DNA of 33,509 nt from Acidobacteriaceae bacterium (GTDB lineage: Bacteria > Acidobacteriota > Terriglobia > Terriglobales > Acidobacteriaceae): positions 1 to 33,509 of the forward strand of contig PMSQ01000147.1 in the NCBI GenBank assembly GCA_003168355.1, in the 5' to 3' direction. Both the position numbers and the translations under genes were made by a program. Below, piece by piece: positions 1-8,519 of this stretch (positions are counted from its first letter, which is position 1; every line of letters starts with the position of its first letter). The notes beneath the pieces were generated by a model. The model was not told the origin of the DNA. It saw only the letters and a program-made list of their open reading frames with translations, and searched no databases.

Positions 1-254
1 TCATGATGACGACCATGGCGGCTCTGCTGGGAGGGTTGCCCTTGGCGCTCGGGAGCGGAACTGGTTCCGAACTGCACCGTCCTCTAGGCATCACGATTGT
101 CGGGGGACTCATCGTCAGCCAGGCACTCACTCTATTCACTACGCCCGTCGTGTATGTTTATCTTGACCGCGTGCGGCTGGCACTTCGCGGTGGAGAAACC
201 AGATCCGGGGTGGAAGACTCTTCGGGCACGGCCGCTCCGAGTCCGGCCCACTGA
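1..254 (+). CDS. RND multidrug efflux pump, C-terminal fragment (MdtB/MdtC-like)
   Basis: Only the last 83 or so residues are present; the gene enters from the left edge. The visible part covers the final two transmembrane segments of an inner-membrane RND transporter, which exports drugs by proton antiport through a MexA-like adaptor and a TolC-like channel. The stretch [18 protein letters not shown] followed by [21 protein letters not shown] closely resembles the end of MdtB/MdtC proteins. The tail after YLDR is polar and rich in Ser, Gly and Ala, as is normal for the cytoplasmic end. The assignment to the HAE/MdtBC branch rather than the heavy-metal branch is from recognised sequence; the substrate cannot be told. 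No partner gene follows on this side. Confidence 0.85.
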   Translation, partial: MMTTMAALLGGLPLALGSGTGSELHRPLGITIVGGLIVSQALTLFTTPVVYVYLDRVRLALRGGETRSGVEDSSGTAAPSPAH

Positions 255-546
255 GTGGATTGCGGCTTCTTGGGAGATGCAACGTGGACCGCTCTCGCGC
301 AGGCGGCGTGCAACCTGGTCTAAGCGGCCGCGCATCGCAGGAGTAGGCAGGCAGGAGCCCGAGCGTTCCGCTTCTGGGGGGCCTGAGAACTTTCTAGCCG
401 GCAGGACGCGAGATTACGCGTGGCGTATGCAGCCCCCCTTTTTCCTGTGGTGCCCGTATGATAAGAATGTGGTGCCTGAATGCCGATTTCTCGGCGGCCC
501 GGTATTATTGTTGTTCTTCGCTTTCAAATTCTCTCAGGAGTAGCGG

Positions 547-1617
547 ATGCTTCAGAAAGCTTTAGTCGTGATATTGGTTCTCGCAAGCATAGCCGGTTTT
601 GTGAGCTGCGGCGGCACATCGAGTCACTTCGTCTACGCAGCCATTCCCGCCGCCAATCAAATTGCAGCCTTCCGGGAAGATCCTTACTCCGGCATACTCA
701 CGCAGCTTTCGGGGAGTCCGTACACGGTGGGCGATGGAGTCCGGGCCGTGGTGCTCCATCCTTCCGGGAAATTCTTGTACGCCGCCAATCCTGGCCAGGA
801 TGAAAACGATGTTTCCCTGTTCATGATCGACAGCAACGGCACGTTGAACGAGGTATTTCCCCGAACGCCCGTGGGCACAGGTCCGCAGCTCCTGGCCATG
901 GACCCTGCCGGCGCTTACCTCTACGTCGCGAATGCCTTGTCGGACACCATTTCGGTCTTCTCGATCGATAGCAGCAGCGGCGCACTGACACCGGTGGGGC
1001 TTCCTTTTGGAACCGGTTTGGCCCTCAGCAGTATGCAGTTGTCGCCATCGGGCAACTTCCTCTATATCAGCGCCGCAGGCCAGCCAGGAGTGATCGCAGT
1101 CTTCAGCGTCACTGCCGGTGTCCTTTCGTCGAGTGCGGTTTCCCTCACCTTTACCGCGGATAGCAGTCCCACAGGAATGGCCATCGACCCGACCGGCACG
1201 TATCTCTACGCGGCGAACGGCGGTATTGCAAACTCGATCTCGATTTACACCATTGGGTCATCCGGTGCCTTGACCCAGGTCCAGGGCTCTCCGCTCGCTG
1301 ATGCCAGTCAGCATCCGGTTGCGCTGATCACGGATCCCAAGGGGCAGTTTCTCTATGTGGCGAATCAAGGATCCGGCAACATTTCGACCTATTCGATTAC
1401 GGCCGGTACTGGATTTCCTGCAGCAATTCAAGATTCCCCCTTTGGCTCTGAAGCTGAGCCGAGTTTCCTCGCCATGGACCCGAATGGAAAATACTTGTAT
1501 GTGGTGAACCAGACGTCGGGGGGAGTTCAGGCGTTTGGCAACAGCAGCGGGAGTTTGAATGCAATTGCCACATATCCGCTCGGAAACAGTATTACCTCGA
1601 TCGCAGTGTTGCAGTAG
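547..1617 (+). CDS. Exported beta-propeller protein of the lactonase/YVTN-repeat type
   Basis: This 356-residue protein starts with a hydrophobic signal peptide (about residues 1-20) ending in FVSC, a weak lipobox, so it may be a lipoprotein. The rest is a run of YVTN-like blades. Recurring motifs of the form G-x-F/Y-L-Y-x-A/V-N followed by a Ser-rich strand are seen six times (GKFLYAAN, GAYLYVAN, GNFLYISA, GTYLYAAN, GQFLYVAN, GKYLYVVN). This matches the 6-phosphogluconolactonase-like propeller family (PF10282). Family membership does not prove lactonase activity, and secreted acidobacterial members are of unknown role. AGGAG at 536-540, six bases before the ATG, supports the start. It appears to be a single-gene unit. 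A 14-bp direct repeat, 1611-1624 and 1627-1640, spans its stop codon. Confidence 0.85.
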   Translation: MLQKALVVILVLASIAGFVSCGGTSSHFVYAAIPAANQIAAFREDPYSGILTQLSGSPYTVGDGVRAVVLHPSGKFLYAANPGQDENDVSLFMIDSNGTLNEVFPRTPVGTGPQLLAMDPAGAYLYVANALSDTISVFSIDSSSGALTPVGLPFGTGLALSSMQLSPSGNFLYISAAGQPGVIAVFSVTAGVLSSSAVSLTFTADSSPTGMAIDPTGTYLYAANGGIANSISIYTIGSSGALTQVQGSPLADASQHPVALITDPKGQFLYVANQGSGNISTYSITAGTGFPAAIQDSPFGSEAEPSFLAMDPNGKYLYVVNQTSGGVQAFGNSSGSLNAIATYPLGNSITSIAVLQ

Positions 1618-1921
1618 TTGAAGCGAGCAGTAGTTGAAGCAGGAAGAGTGTGATCTTGCCGCCGGATATGCGGAGTTGTCGCCCTGCGATAGTTTGGCTG
1701 GAAGCGAACTCAGGGAGGGCAGTCCGGTCGATCCTGCGGGGGCTCGGTTTTGCGAGCCGGGGGGACAAACAAAAGTCCTAAACTCTGCGACAATGTACAA
1801 GCCGGCGCCGGTTTACCCGGATGCAACGGGAGTCCCAGCTATCGAATCCGGACAAGCTTTCCCGATTCGTTAAGCTTTGGGCTGATTCCGTGCCGAGACT
1901 GACTTCAGGAGTCAGAAATCC
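1618..1921. other. Intergenic region without a recognisable gene
   Basis: About 300 bases separate the propeller gene from the polyketide synthase gene. It contains the second copy of the 14-bp direct repeat that begins in the preceding gene (1627-1640). It also has a perfect 6-bp hairpin, GGCTCG/CGAGCC, at 1741-1758. No T-tract follows the hairpin, so it does not look like an intrinsic terminator. The promoter for the polyketide synthase gene should lie here, but I see no convincing -35/-10 pair. Open frames crossing this region have no family resemblance. Confidence 0.5.
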
Positions 1922-2986
1922 ATGAGGATCGCAAGCGCCGCGAGCGCTTTCCCGAAGCATTACTACACCCAGAAAGTTCTTCTCGACCGGCTCCAGGACT
2001 ACTGGGGCGACCAACTCAAGAATCCTCTGTTGCTGGCACGGTTGCATCGCAACGTAACCGTAGACGGCCGCTACCTCGCGATCCCTGCCGAACAATATGT
2101 TGATATCAAAACCTGGGGGCAGGCCAACGACATTTGGATCAGGGTCGCGCAAGAGTTGGGAGAGCAGGCGCTCTGTGTGGCACTACAGAATGCCGGGCTG
2201 AAGACGCAAGACTTGGGAGCATTGCTTTTCACGACCGTCACCGGAGTCGCCAGCCCTTCCATCGACGCTCTGCTGATCAACCGGATGAATCTTCCTAAAA
2301 ATATTCGTCGTACACCGATTTTTGGACTGGGATGCGTGGCTGGAGCTGCGGGAATCGCACGCGCCGCAGACTACGTGCGCGCATATCCTTCGCAGGCGGC
2401 GGCCCTGGTATCGGTCGAGCTGTGCTCGCTCACGCTGCAGCGCGAAGATCTGTCGGTCGCAAATCTGATCTCGTCGGGACTTTTCGCCGATGGCGCTGCC
2501 GCAGTGATCGTGACCGGCTCAGAATTCGAATCCTCTGAAGCTGGAATTGATGGGCCTAAGATTCTCGCTACTCGATCAGTTTTTTACCCCAGTACAGAGG
2601 AAATGATGGGCTGGAACATCTCAGAAAAAGGCTTTCGCATCATACTGTCTACTGAGGTCCCGACCCTGATTCGGGAAAACCTTGGGCGGGATGTGGACGC
2701 TTTCCTGGCGGATAACGGACACAAGCGAAGCGACCTTAAGAGCTTTGTTCTGCACACCGGAGGGCCCAAGGTACTCGACGCATCGGCCGACGCGCTGGGA
2801 TTGCACAACGGGCAGCTCGATGCTTCCTGGGATTGCCTGCGTAAGGTCGGGAATCTTTCTTCCGCTTCTGTGCTCTGTGTGCTCGAAGACGTGATGAAGA
2901 ACCGGCGTCCTGAGCCGGGGACGCTGGGCCTGCTCGCCGCCATGGGACCAGGTTTCTGTTCCGAGCTTCTACTCTTGCAATGGTGA
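1922..2986 (+). CDS. Type III polyketide synthase (chalcone/stilbene synthase family)
   Basis: This 354-residue thiolase-fold enzyme extends an acyl-CoA starter with malonyl-CoA and cyclises the chain to a resorcinol, pyrone or similar ring. The catalytic triad is readable: Cys138 in GLGCVAGAAG, His278 in LHTGGP and Asn311 in GNLSSAS. The conserved C-terminal loop appears as MGPGFCSE near residues 341-348. Length is typical for bacterial alkylresorcinol/alkylpyrone synthases. AGGAG at 1907-1911 lies ten bases before the ATG. Its stop overlaps the TGAGGT ribosome-binding site of the next gene, so the two are probably translationally coupled. A FabH-like ketosynthase is the alternative, but the long TPIFGLGCVAGA motif and the His-Thr-Gly-Gly-Pro context favour type III PKS. 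The product is inferred only in general terms. Confidence 0.88.
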   Translation: MRIASAASAFPKHYYTQKVLLDRLQDYWGDQLKNPLLLARLHRNVTVDGRYLAIPAEQYVDIKTWGQANDIWIRVAQELGEQALCVALQNAGLKTQDLGALLFTTVTGVASPSIDALLINRMNLPKNIRRTPIFGLGCVAGAAGIARAADYVRAYPSQAAALVSVELCSLTLQREDLSVANLISSGLFADGAAAVIVTGSEFESSEAGIDGPKILATRSVFYPSTEEMMGWNISEKGFRIILSTEVPTLIRENLGRDVDAFLADNGHKRSDLKSFVLHTGGPKVLDASADALGLHNGQLDASWDCLRKVGNLSSASVLCVLEDVMKNRRPEPGTLGLLAAMGPGFCSELLLLQW

Positions 2987-2996
2987 GGTCACGAAG

Positions 2997-4106
2997 TTGC
3001 CGCATTCGACAGATGTCTTCGTGATCGGTGGCGGCCCAGCCGGACTGGCGGCTGCGATTGCCGCCCGCCAGCAGGGATTACGGGTAGTGGTGGCCGACGG
3101 CGCCAAACCGCCGATTGACAAGGCTTGCGGGGAAGCGCTGATGCCGGACGCGATCACGGCGCTGGAAGGGCTGGGAGTTGTGGTGCCTGTGGCTGAGGGC
3201 CGTCCTGTTCGCGGCGTGCGCTTTCTCGGTTCCGGGCTGTCGGCGGAGGCGGATTTCCCATCCGGCGCCCGTGGCCTCTCGATTCGCCGAACTACGCTGC
3301 ATGGCATCATGACCGAACGTGCTGCTGAATTGGGGGTCGATCTTCTTTGGCAGAGCGTAGTCACGGGGATCTCCAACCAGGAAGTCCAGCTCGGGGAGCG
3401 CAAGATCCGCACGCGGTGGATAGTAGGAGCCGATGGCGTCAACTCCCGCGTACGCCGTTGGGCGAATCTGGATGCTCATTCGCGAACCGATCTCCGATAT
3501 GCCTTTCGCCGGCACTATCATGTGCCATCCTGGACCGACCGCATGGAAATATATTGGGGAGAGCACACTCAGGGCTATGTCACTGCGGTGAGCAACGAAC
3601 AAGTTTGTGTGGCTGTGGCATCCCACGACCCAGAGTTTCGCCTGGAAGAATCGTTGTGCACGTTCCCCGAGCTCAACACCCGCCTTCGTGGGGCTGAGAC
3701 CGCCTCGGTTGAAAGAGGAGCACCGTCTGCCAATCGTAAGCTCAAGCGTGTCTGGCGAAAAAATGTCGCGTTGATCGGCGATGCTTCAGGAACGGTCGAT
3801 GCGATCACGGGCGAAGGTCTCGGCCTTGCCTTCAGCCAGGCCGCAGTGCTGGCGAATTGTCTTAGATATGGAAGTCTCGCCGGATACCAGTCCGCGCACC
3901 GTCGCTTGGCGCAGCGCCCCTTGTTGATGGCGCGATTGATGCTCATGCTCGACGGCCACCCCAGGTTCCAGCAGCGTACTCTTCAGATTTTGGGCAGGCG
4001 TCCCGAAGTTTTTCGCAGATTGCTGGCCCTGCACGTGGGAACTCTTTCTCCGTTTCATCTCGCTCTCGACGGGCTCACTCTGGGGTGGGGACTGTTGACT
4101 GCATAG
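2997..4106 (+). CDS. FAD-dependent oxidoreductase (geranylgeranyl reductase/monooxygenase-like)
   Basis: The 369-residue protein has a Rossmann FAD-binding start, VFVIGGGPAGLAAA (residues 7-20), a Cys-Gly-Glu motif (residues 44-46, ACGEALMP), the second nucleotide-binding motif GADGVNSRVR (144-153) and the ribityl-binding motif LIGDASGTVDAITGEG (259-274). These place it in the PF01494-like flavoprotein group that includes geranylgeranyl reductases and aromatic hydroxylases. It starts at TTG 2997, chosen because TGAGGT at 2984-2989 lies seven bases upstream and no ATG fits. Directly after the type III PKS gene it most likely oxidises the PKS product, for example a lipid resorcinol to a hydroxyquinone, as flavin monooxygenases do in alkylresorcinol clusters. 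That reaction is inferred from context; reduction of a polyprenyl chain is an alternative. Confidence 0.85.
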   Translation: MPHSTDVFVIGGGPAGLAAAIAARQQGLRVVVADGAKPPIDKACGEALMPDAITALEGLGVVVPVAEGRPVRGVRFLGSGLSAEADFPSGARGLSIRRTTLHGIMTERAAELGVDLLWQSVVTGISNQEVQLGERKIRTRWIVGADGVNSRVRRWANLDAHSRTDLRYAFRRHYHVPSWTDRMEIYWGEHTQGYVTAVSNEQVCVAVASHDPEFRLEESLCTFPELNTRLRGAETASVERGAPSANRKLKRVWRKNVALIGDASGTVDAITGEGLGLAFSQAAVLANCLRYGSLAGYQSAHRRLAQRPLLMARLMLMLDGHPRFQQRTLQILGRRPEVFRRLLALHVGTLSPFHLALDGLTLGWGLLTA

Positions 4107-4109
4107 CCG

Positions 4110-4718
4110 ATGAAAGAAGAGATCCAGGGATTCCGCCGAGGTCGAGTGCGTCGGCCATTCCTGGCTGCGATTGCATTTCTCGCGGTAGCCAGCGTTGCGG
4201 GTGCGGCGCAAGATGTGGCGTTCCAGCTGGATCCGCAGCACACCGTCATTAGTTTCACGCTTGGCGACGTACTCCACACGGTTCGCGGAACTTTTAAGTT
4301 GAAGCGTGGCGCTCTGCACCTTGATTTTGCTTCGAAGAAACTCACCGGCGAAATCGTCGTGGATACGAAGAGCGGCGACAGCGGCAGCGGGATGCGCGAC
4401 CGGAAAATGCATCGAGAGGTACTGGAAAGCGATCGATACCCCGAAATCACGTTCCGCCCCGATCGGGTTGACGGAACTGTGTTGCTGCAAGGAAAGTCCT
4501 CAGTACAGGTCCATGGAATTTTCAATATCCACGGATCGGACCACGAATTAACAGTCCCCGCCGAGATTGAGATGTCCTCGGATTACTGGACTGCGACACT
4601 TCATTTCGCAGTGCCTTATGCGAATTGGGGCATGAAGAATCCAAGCACATTATTCTTGCGAGTGAACGAATCGGTCGATATAGACATGACCGCGGCAGGA
4701 GCCAATAGCTGGCCTTGA
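4110..4718 (+). CDS. YceI-family periplasmic lipid-binding protein
   Basis: This 202-residue protein carries an N-terminal signal sequence (basic residues 9-15, hydrophobic 17-31, likely cleavage after AGAA near 33). A YceI-type lipocalin-like barrel follows (PF04264). Recognisable elements are FQLDPQHTVISFTLG at the start of the barrel, the segment MRDRKMHREVLESDRYPEITF, the VHGIFNIHG strand and the closing VNESVDIDMTAA. YceI proteins bind long isoprenoid or fatty ligands in a hydrophobic pocket. The start is three bases after the preceding stop; no clear ribosome-binding site is visible, which suits coupling to the upstream gene. Placement behind a type III PKS and a flavoprotein suggests that it binds or carries their lipophilic product in the periplasm. 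This role is inference. Confidence 0.87.
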   Translation: MKEEIQGFRRGRVRRPFLAAIAFLAVASVAGAAQDVAFQLDPQHTVISFTLGDVLHTVRGTFKLKRGALHLDFASKKLTGEIVVDTKSGDSGSGMRDRKMHREVLESDRYPEITFRPDRVDGTVLLQGKSSVQVHGIFNIHGSDHELTVPAEIEMSSDYWTATLHFAVPYANWGMKNPSTLFLRVNESVDIDMTAAGANSWP

Positions 4719-4741
4719 AGCGATTCCTGCCGCGCTGCGAA

Positions 4742-6445
4742 TCAATATCCATCAAGCGGCGAGATTCCCTTACCTTCGGTGCATTCGTAGCATCGTCCCG
4801 CCGCCAGGTTCTGAAATTCTTCTGTTCCGCCACTGGGCCAGATGATGACAACGCGCTCGATGCGATCACGTTTCTCCAGTCCAAATGTAAGCGGAAGCTC
4901 GGACTGCGACAGATAGCTGGAACCGCTCTTCACCATGCGCCACTGACTCAGGCCGCCGGAGACAATATGCACGGTCGCGCCGATTCCATCGCGGTTCGAC
5001 TTGGTGCCGACGAGCCGAAAACGAATGCTGTGATTTCCGGTGAGCTGGTCGTTGCGGTACAGATAGGCTGGACCGTTGTTGGTGGTCAGCAGCAGGTCGA
5101 GGTCGCCATCGCGATCGAAGTCGGCATAAGCCAGACCGCGTCCGACCTTTGGCCTTTCGAATCCGGCGCCGACTTCCGGGGCGATGTCGCGAAACTTCCC
5201 TGTGCCGTTATTGAGAAACAGCAGCGGCGGCTGGGCATATCCCACGTTGCCGCGAATGTTGCGCACCGTCTCGTCGATGTGTCCGTTGGCCACGGCAAGA
5301 TCGAGCCAGCCGTCGAGATTGGCATCGAAAAAAACACATCCAAAACCCAGGCTGTTCTTGGAAGCCAAGCCGACGCCCGCTTGCGCCGCGACATCTTCGT
5401 AGGTTTTGCCGCCGCACTCGTAGAGGCCTGTCATCTCGTTGTCGAAGTTTGTAATGGCCACTCCGGAACGGCCGGAGTTCATGAAATCTGCAACATCCAC
5501 GCCCATGCCGGCTCGCGCCTTGCCCTCGCTGCTGAAGGCGAGTCCGGCCTCGACGGCAGCGTCCCGAAAGGTTCCGTTGCGCAGGTTTCGATACAGCTTG
5601 TTGGGTTGAGTATCGTTCGCGACCAGCAGGTCGGGCCAGCCGCTCTGGTCTTCATCCAGCATGGCAATGCCAAGAGATTTGGAGCTGCTGTCAAAAATTC
5701 CGCTGGACGCGGTGACGTCTTCGAATGTGCCGTTGCCGCGGTTATGGAATAACCAGCAGGTCTCGCCGCGATATGCTTCAGGAGTGCAATAGGATTTATG
5801 CTTGCCGTCGAGGCTACAGAACACATCACGCTCGGGTGACCACTTTACGTAGTTGCAAACAAAAAGGTCGAGCAGTCCGTCGCGGTCATAGTCAAACCAA
5901 AGAGCGGACGTGCTGAACCCCAGGCGCTTTCCCAAGCCGCTGGCGTTGGTCACATCCAGGAAGGTCCCCTTGCCGGTATTGTGGAATAGTCGATTCTGTC
6001 CCACGCAGGTGATCAGAATGTCCGGGAAGCCGTCGTTGTCGTAATCGCCGACTGCCACTCCCATGCCATACATCTCAACATCCAGTCCGGCGCTGGAAGT
6101 AACGTCGGTAAAGGTGCCGTTCCGGTTGTTGTGGTAAAGCCGCAGTGTGGAGCGCCGCTGCTTGTGGCCGGGCCAATCCATTCCGTTGATCAGAAGAATG
6201 TCCTGCCAACCGTCGCGGTCGTAGTCGAGAAAGGCGCAGCCGGAACCCAGAGTTTCAGGCAGGAACTTCCCTCCGAAGGCGCCGCTGTTGTGTTGAAACT
6301 GAATGCCGGCACTGGAGGTCACATCAACAAGCCGAAAGCCGGGCGAAGGCGTGACCTCCACTGCCGCGCCCATAGCCCGCAGCAGCGGCCACTGTGAGAC
6401 CGATGCGAGACCGGCAATGCCCCCCAGAAAGGATCTGCGATTCAC
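4742..6445 (-). CDS. CRTAC1-type VCBS-repeat protein with ASPIC/UnbV domain, Tat-exported
   Basis: The 567-residue protein begins MNRRSFLGG, a twin-arginine signal, so it is probably exported folded. At least six FG-GAP/VCBS calcium-binding loops of the form D-x-D-x-D-G follow (LDYDRDGWQDILL, GDYDNDGFPDIL, FDYDRDGLLDLF, LDEDQSGWPDLL, FDANLDGWLDLA, ADFDRDGDLDLL), consistent with an integrin-like propeller. The C-terminal segment VVIIWPSGGTEEF is typical of the ASPIC/UnbV domain (PF07593). The start codon is GTG, and GTGA overlaps the stop of the upstream response-regulator gene by four bases, so the two are co-translated. The precise role of these proteins is not established. Being the third gene of a two-component operon suggests an envelope or extracellular function tied to that signalling. 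The gene is convergent with the YceI gene, with a 23-bp gap. Confidence 0.88.
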   Translation of the reverse strand: MNRRSFLGGIAGLASVSQWPLLRAMGAAVEVTPSPGFRLVDVTSSAGIQFQHNSGAFGGKFLPETLGSGCAFLDYDRDGWQDILLINGMDWPGHKQRRSTLRLYHNNRNGTFTDVTSSAGLDVEMYGMGVAVGDYDNDGFPDILITCVGQNRLFHNTGKGTFLDVTNASGLGKRLGFSTSALWFDYDRDGLLDLFVCNYVKWSPERDVFCSLDGKHKSYCTPEAYRGETCWLFHNRGNGTFEDVTASSGIFDSSSKSLGIAMLDEDQSGWPDLLVANDTQPNKLYRNLRNGTFRDAAVEAGLAFSSEGKARAGMGVDVADFMNSGRSGVAITNFDNEMTGLYECGGKTYEDVAAQAGVGLASKNSLGFGCVFFDANLDGWLDLAVANGHIDETVRNIRGNVGYAQPPLLFLNNGTGKFRDIAPEVGAGFERPKVGRGLAYADFDRDGDLDLLLTTNNGPAYLYRNDQLTGNHSIRFRLVGTKSNRDGIGATVHIVSGGLSQWRMVKSGSSYLSQSELPLTFGLEKRDRIERVVIIWPSGGTEEFQNLAAGRCYECTEGKGISPLDGY

Positions 6446-7071
6446 GTAACATTCACCAGACCGGCCCGAATAGCGTAGACGACCAGCTCGGCAGTTTTGT
6501 GAATGCCGAGCGTGTTCATGATGTTGGTGCGATGAACGGCAATTGTGTTGGCGCTGAGTTCGAGCACCGCGGCAATTTCCCTGTTCGATTTACCATCCAC
6601 AATCATCTTTAAGACTTCAAGCTCACGCGGCGTCAGCCCACTGCTGCGCTCACCTTTGAGAGCTGACTGCTGCTCCACTTGGGGATCGAAAATGGTTTCT
6701 CCCGCGGCCACGCGCCTCACGGCCGGCCCCAGTTCCAAGTTCATCGCGTTCTTCAGAATGTAGCCCTTGGCGCCGGCCTCGATCGCCTGCCGCACCCAGG
6801 TATTTTCCGAATGCATGCTGAGCATCAGCACGGCGGTTTCGGGCAAGTCCTCAAGAATTTGCCGGGTTGCATCAAGGCCGTTCATCTTGGGCAAAGCACA
6901 ATCCATGATCACGACTTGCGGCTTCAACTCGCGCGCCAGCTTCGCGGCTTCTTCACCATCGCCTGCTTCACCCACCACGACCATATCCGGTTCATCCTCC
7001 AGCATGCGCCGGAAGCCGCGCCGTACCAAGCGATGGTCATCGACCAACAATACCGTGATCTTCTTTGTCAT
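6442..7071 (-). CDS. NarL/FixJ-family response regulator
   Basis: The 209-residue protein has a CheY-like receiver (about 1-125) with the acidic pair Asp11-Asp12, the phospho-acceptor Asp57 in VIMDCALP, Ser85 in LMLSMH and Lys107 in KGYILKNA. A LuxR-type helix-turn-helix follows (about 145-205: LTPRELEVLKMI, then SNREIAAVLELSANTIAVHRTNI). It should be phosphorylated by the histidine kinase encoded 15 bp upstream and act as a DNA-binding activator or repressor. The stop overlaps the GTG start of the CRTAC1 gene. Targets are unknown; autoregulation of the operon is the simplest guess. Confidence 0.93.
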   Translation of the reverse strand: MTKKITVLLVDDHRLVRRGFRRMLEDEPDMVVVGEAGDGEEAAKLARELKPQVVIMDCALPKMNGLDATRQILEDLPETAVLMLSMHSENTWVRQAIEAGAKGYILKNAMNLELGPAVRRVAAGETIFDPQVEQQSALKGERSSGLTPRELEVLKMIVDGKSNREIAAVLELSANTIAVHRTNIMNTLGIHKTAELVVYAIRAGLVNVT

Positions 7072-7086
7072 AATTTTGTTTAATTT

Positions 7087-8469
7087 CTAATCCCTGCCCC
7101 GGGCCTCAACCTTCTCGCGGGGCACGGTCAGGTGCAACAACGTTCCGCCCGCGTCCGGAGTGGAGAACACAATCTGCCCTCCCATCAATTCAGAGCGCTC
7201 GCGCATCGCGACTAGCCCGATGCCTTGCCTTACCGGCCGGCCGCTGAAGCCAACACCGTGATCTTCCACCTCCAACTCAAGCGTCGCAGGCAGAAAGCGC
7301 AATCGCACCCACGCCTGCTTCGCGCCAGAGTGTCGCGCAGAATTGTTCAACGCTTCCTGCAGTACGCGATAGACCTGCACTGCCGCGCTGCCGTCCACAT
7401 CAAACGGCTGGCCCTGCTTCTCATAGGATATGGCAATCCCGGTCTGTCTTTCCACGGTTGGAATGTACCAGTCGAGCGTGGACTCCAGTCCGACCTCATC
7501 CAGCATTACAGGATGCAATGCCTGCGACAGACTCCGAACCCGGTCCAGCGTGTCTTGGGCGATCTGACGAACTTCTTGCAGGTCGGTACGCAAAGACGAG
7601 CCTTCCGGCGCATGAACTCCGGCGCGGCCGAGCATCGATCCCATCGCGGTTAGAATCTGGCCAAATTCATCGTGCAACTCGCGCGAAATGTAGCGCAGAG
7701 TTGACTCTTGCGTGGCAATCAGTTTCTGCGCCAGCTCGCTGCGCCGCTCCGAAAGCTCGGCCATGCGGGCGAACAGCTGCCGGTTCCACCGGATCATGGA
7801 AAATCCAGTCAGCAGGATCGCGGCCAGCGTCGCGGCCAGGAATACATATGCTTGCCGCTGTACCCGGTCATAGATCTGGACAATGCGAGCTGCGGCCTGC
7901 TCTTCGTTTTCGCTGTTCTGCACCAAGAGCCGTGCCACGGTCGTGTTCAGAGCTGCCTGCCGCGCCTGCAGCGAAAGCTGGATCTGCTCCCTCGCACTCT
8001 TATCTTGACCTGAACCAGCCAGCTCAAATACACGATCGACCGCACCCCAGAATTGCGTGAGCGAACTGCTGAGTGAAGCGCTTTGCTCCAGCGTCCGGCT
8101 TGTCGGGGCCAATCCGGCTTCGAGGCGCATCGCATCGTCCAGGTCGGTGCGGATGCGTTTGAACTGTGCCGACCAGGCAGTGAGCGGATAAGGTTCGTCG
8201 TTGTCGATCATATCCCGCATGGCGACCGCGAGCAGATTTAAATCGTTCTGGATGCGCAGCAACTGCAGGGAATCCTTGCGATTGCGGTCGATCAGCTCCG
8301 CCTGCAGCTTGCGCAAGCCCGCCACTTGCCAGGTGATATAAGCGGAGTAGGCTACTACAGCCGCGAGCGTGACGATCAGTCCGAGCAGCAGGCCCAGGGT
8401 TGGAGAACGCTCCGGCGAAGGCGGACGTGGCACGCCCCGAGGATACAACGGCCGGCCCAAGCGTGTCAC
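7087..8469 (-). CDS. Membrane sensor histidine kinase of the HisKA_3 (NarX-like) class
   Basis: With the GTG start at 8469 the protein has 460 residues. A first transmembrane helix (about 25-48) and a second (about 207-226) bracket a mostly helical periplasmic sensor region of roughly 155 residues. Then come a coiled region and a HisKA_3 dimerisation domain with the phospho-accepting His266 in SRELHDEFGQ. The HATPase_c domain has an N-box LQEALNNSARHS and a G-box EDHGVGF. This class pairs with NarL-type regulators, and the partner lies 15 bp downstream. The sensor domain resembles four-helix-bundle sensors in composition, but I cannot name its ligand. The start is uncertain: GTG at 8433 is also possible, and neither has a strong ribosome-binding site. 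It is divergent from the ABC exporter gene. Confidence 0.88.
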   Translation of the reverse strand: MTRLGRPLYPRGVPRPPSPERSPTLGLLLGLIVTLAAVVAYSAYITWQVAGLRKLQAELIDRNRKDSLQLLRIQNDLNLLAVAMRDMIDNDEPYPLTAWSAQFKRIRTDLDDAMRLEAGLAPTSRTLEQSASLSSSLTQFWGAVDRVFELAGSGQDKSAREQIQLSLQARQAALNTTVARLLVQNSENEEQAAARIVQIYDRVQRQAYVFLAATLAAILLTGFSMIRWNRQLFARMAELSERRSELAQKLIATQESTLRYISRELHDEFGQILTAMGSMLGRAGVHAPEGSSLRTDLQEVRQIAQDTLDRVRSLSQALHPVMLDEVGLESTLDWYIPTVERQTGIAISYEKQGQPFDVDGSAAVQVYRVLQEALNNSARHSGAKQAWVRLRFLPATLELEVEDHGVGFSGRPVRQGIGLVAMRERSELMGGQIVFSTPDAGGTLLHLTVPREKVEARGRD

Positions 8470-8519
8470 AATGCAGTAATAATGAAGCCAATGCAGGTCT
8501 GGCGGAGTCCAATTACAGA

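Noticed and set aside
255-546. A gene in the gap between the RND fragment and the beta-propeller
   Set aside because: The open frames across it are continuations of other frames with Arg-rich translations and no family resemblance. No clear terminator or regulatory site was seen apart from the AGGAG of the next gene.
1741-1758. Hairpin GGCTCG/CGAGCC as a terminator of the propeller gene
   Set aside because: No T-tract follows and it lies more than 120 bases after the stop codon.
4715-5752. A 345-codon open frame on the plus strand opposite the CRTAC1 gene
   Set aside because: It is the reverse complement of the VCBS-repeat coding sequence, has no domain resemblance of its own and overlaps the YceI gene end. 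The minus-strand protein has clear motifs.
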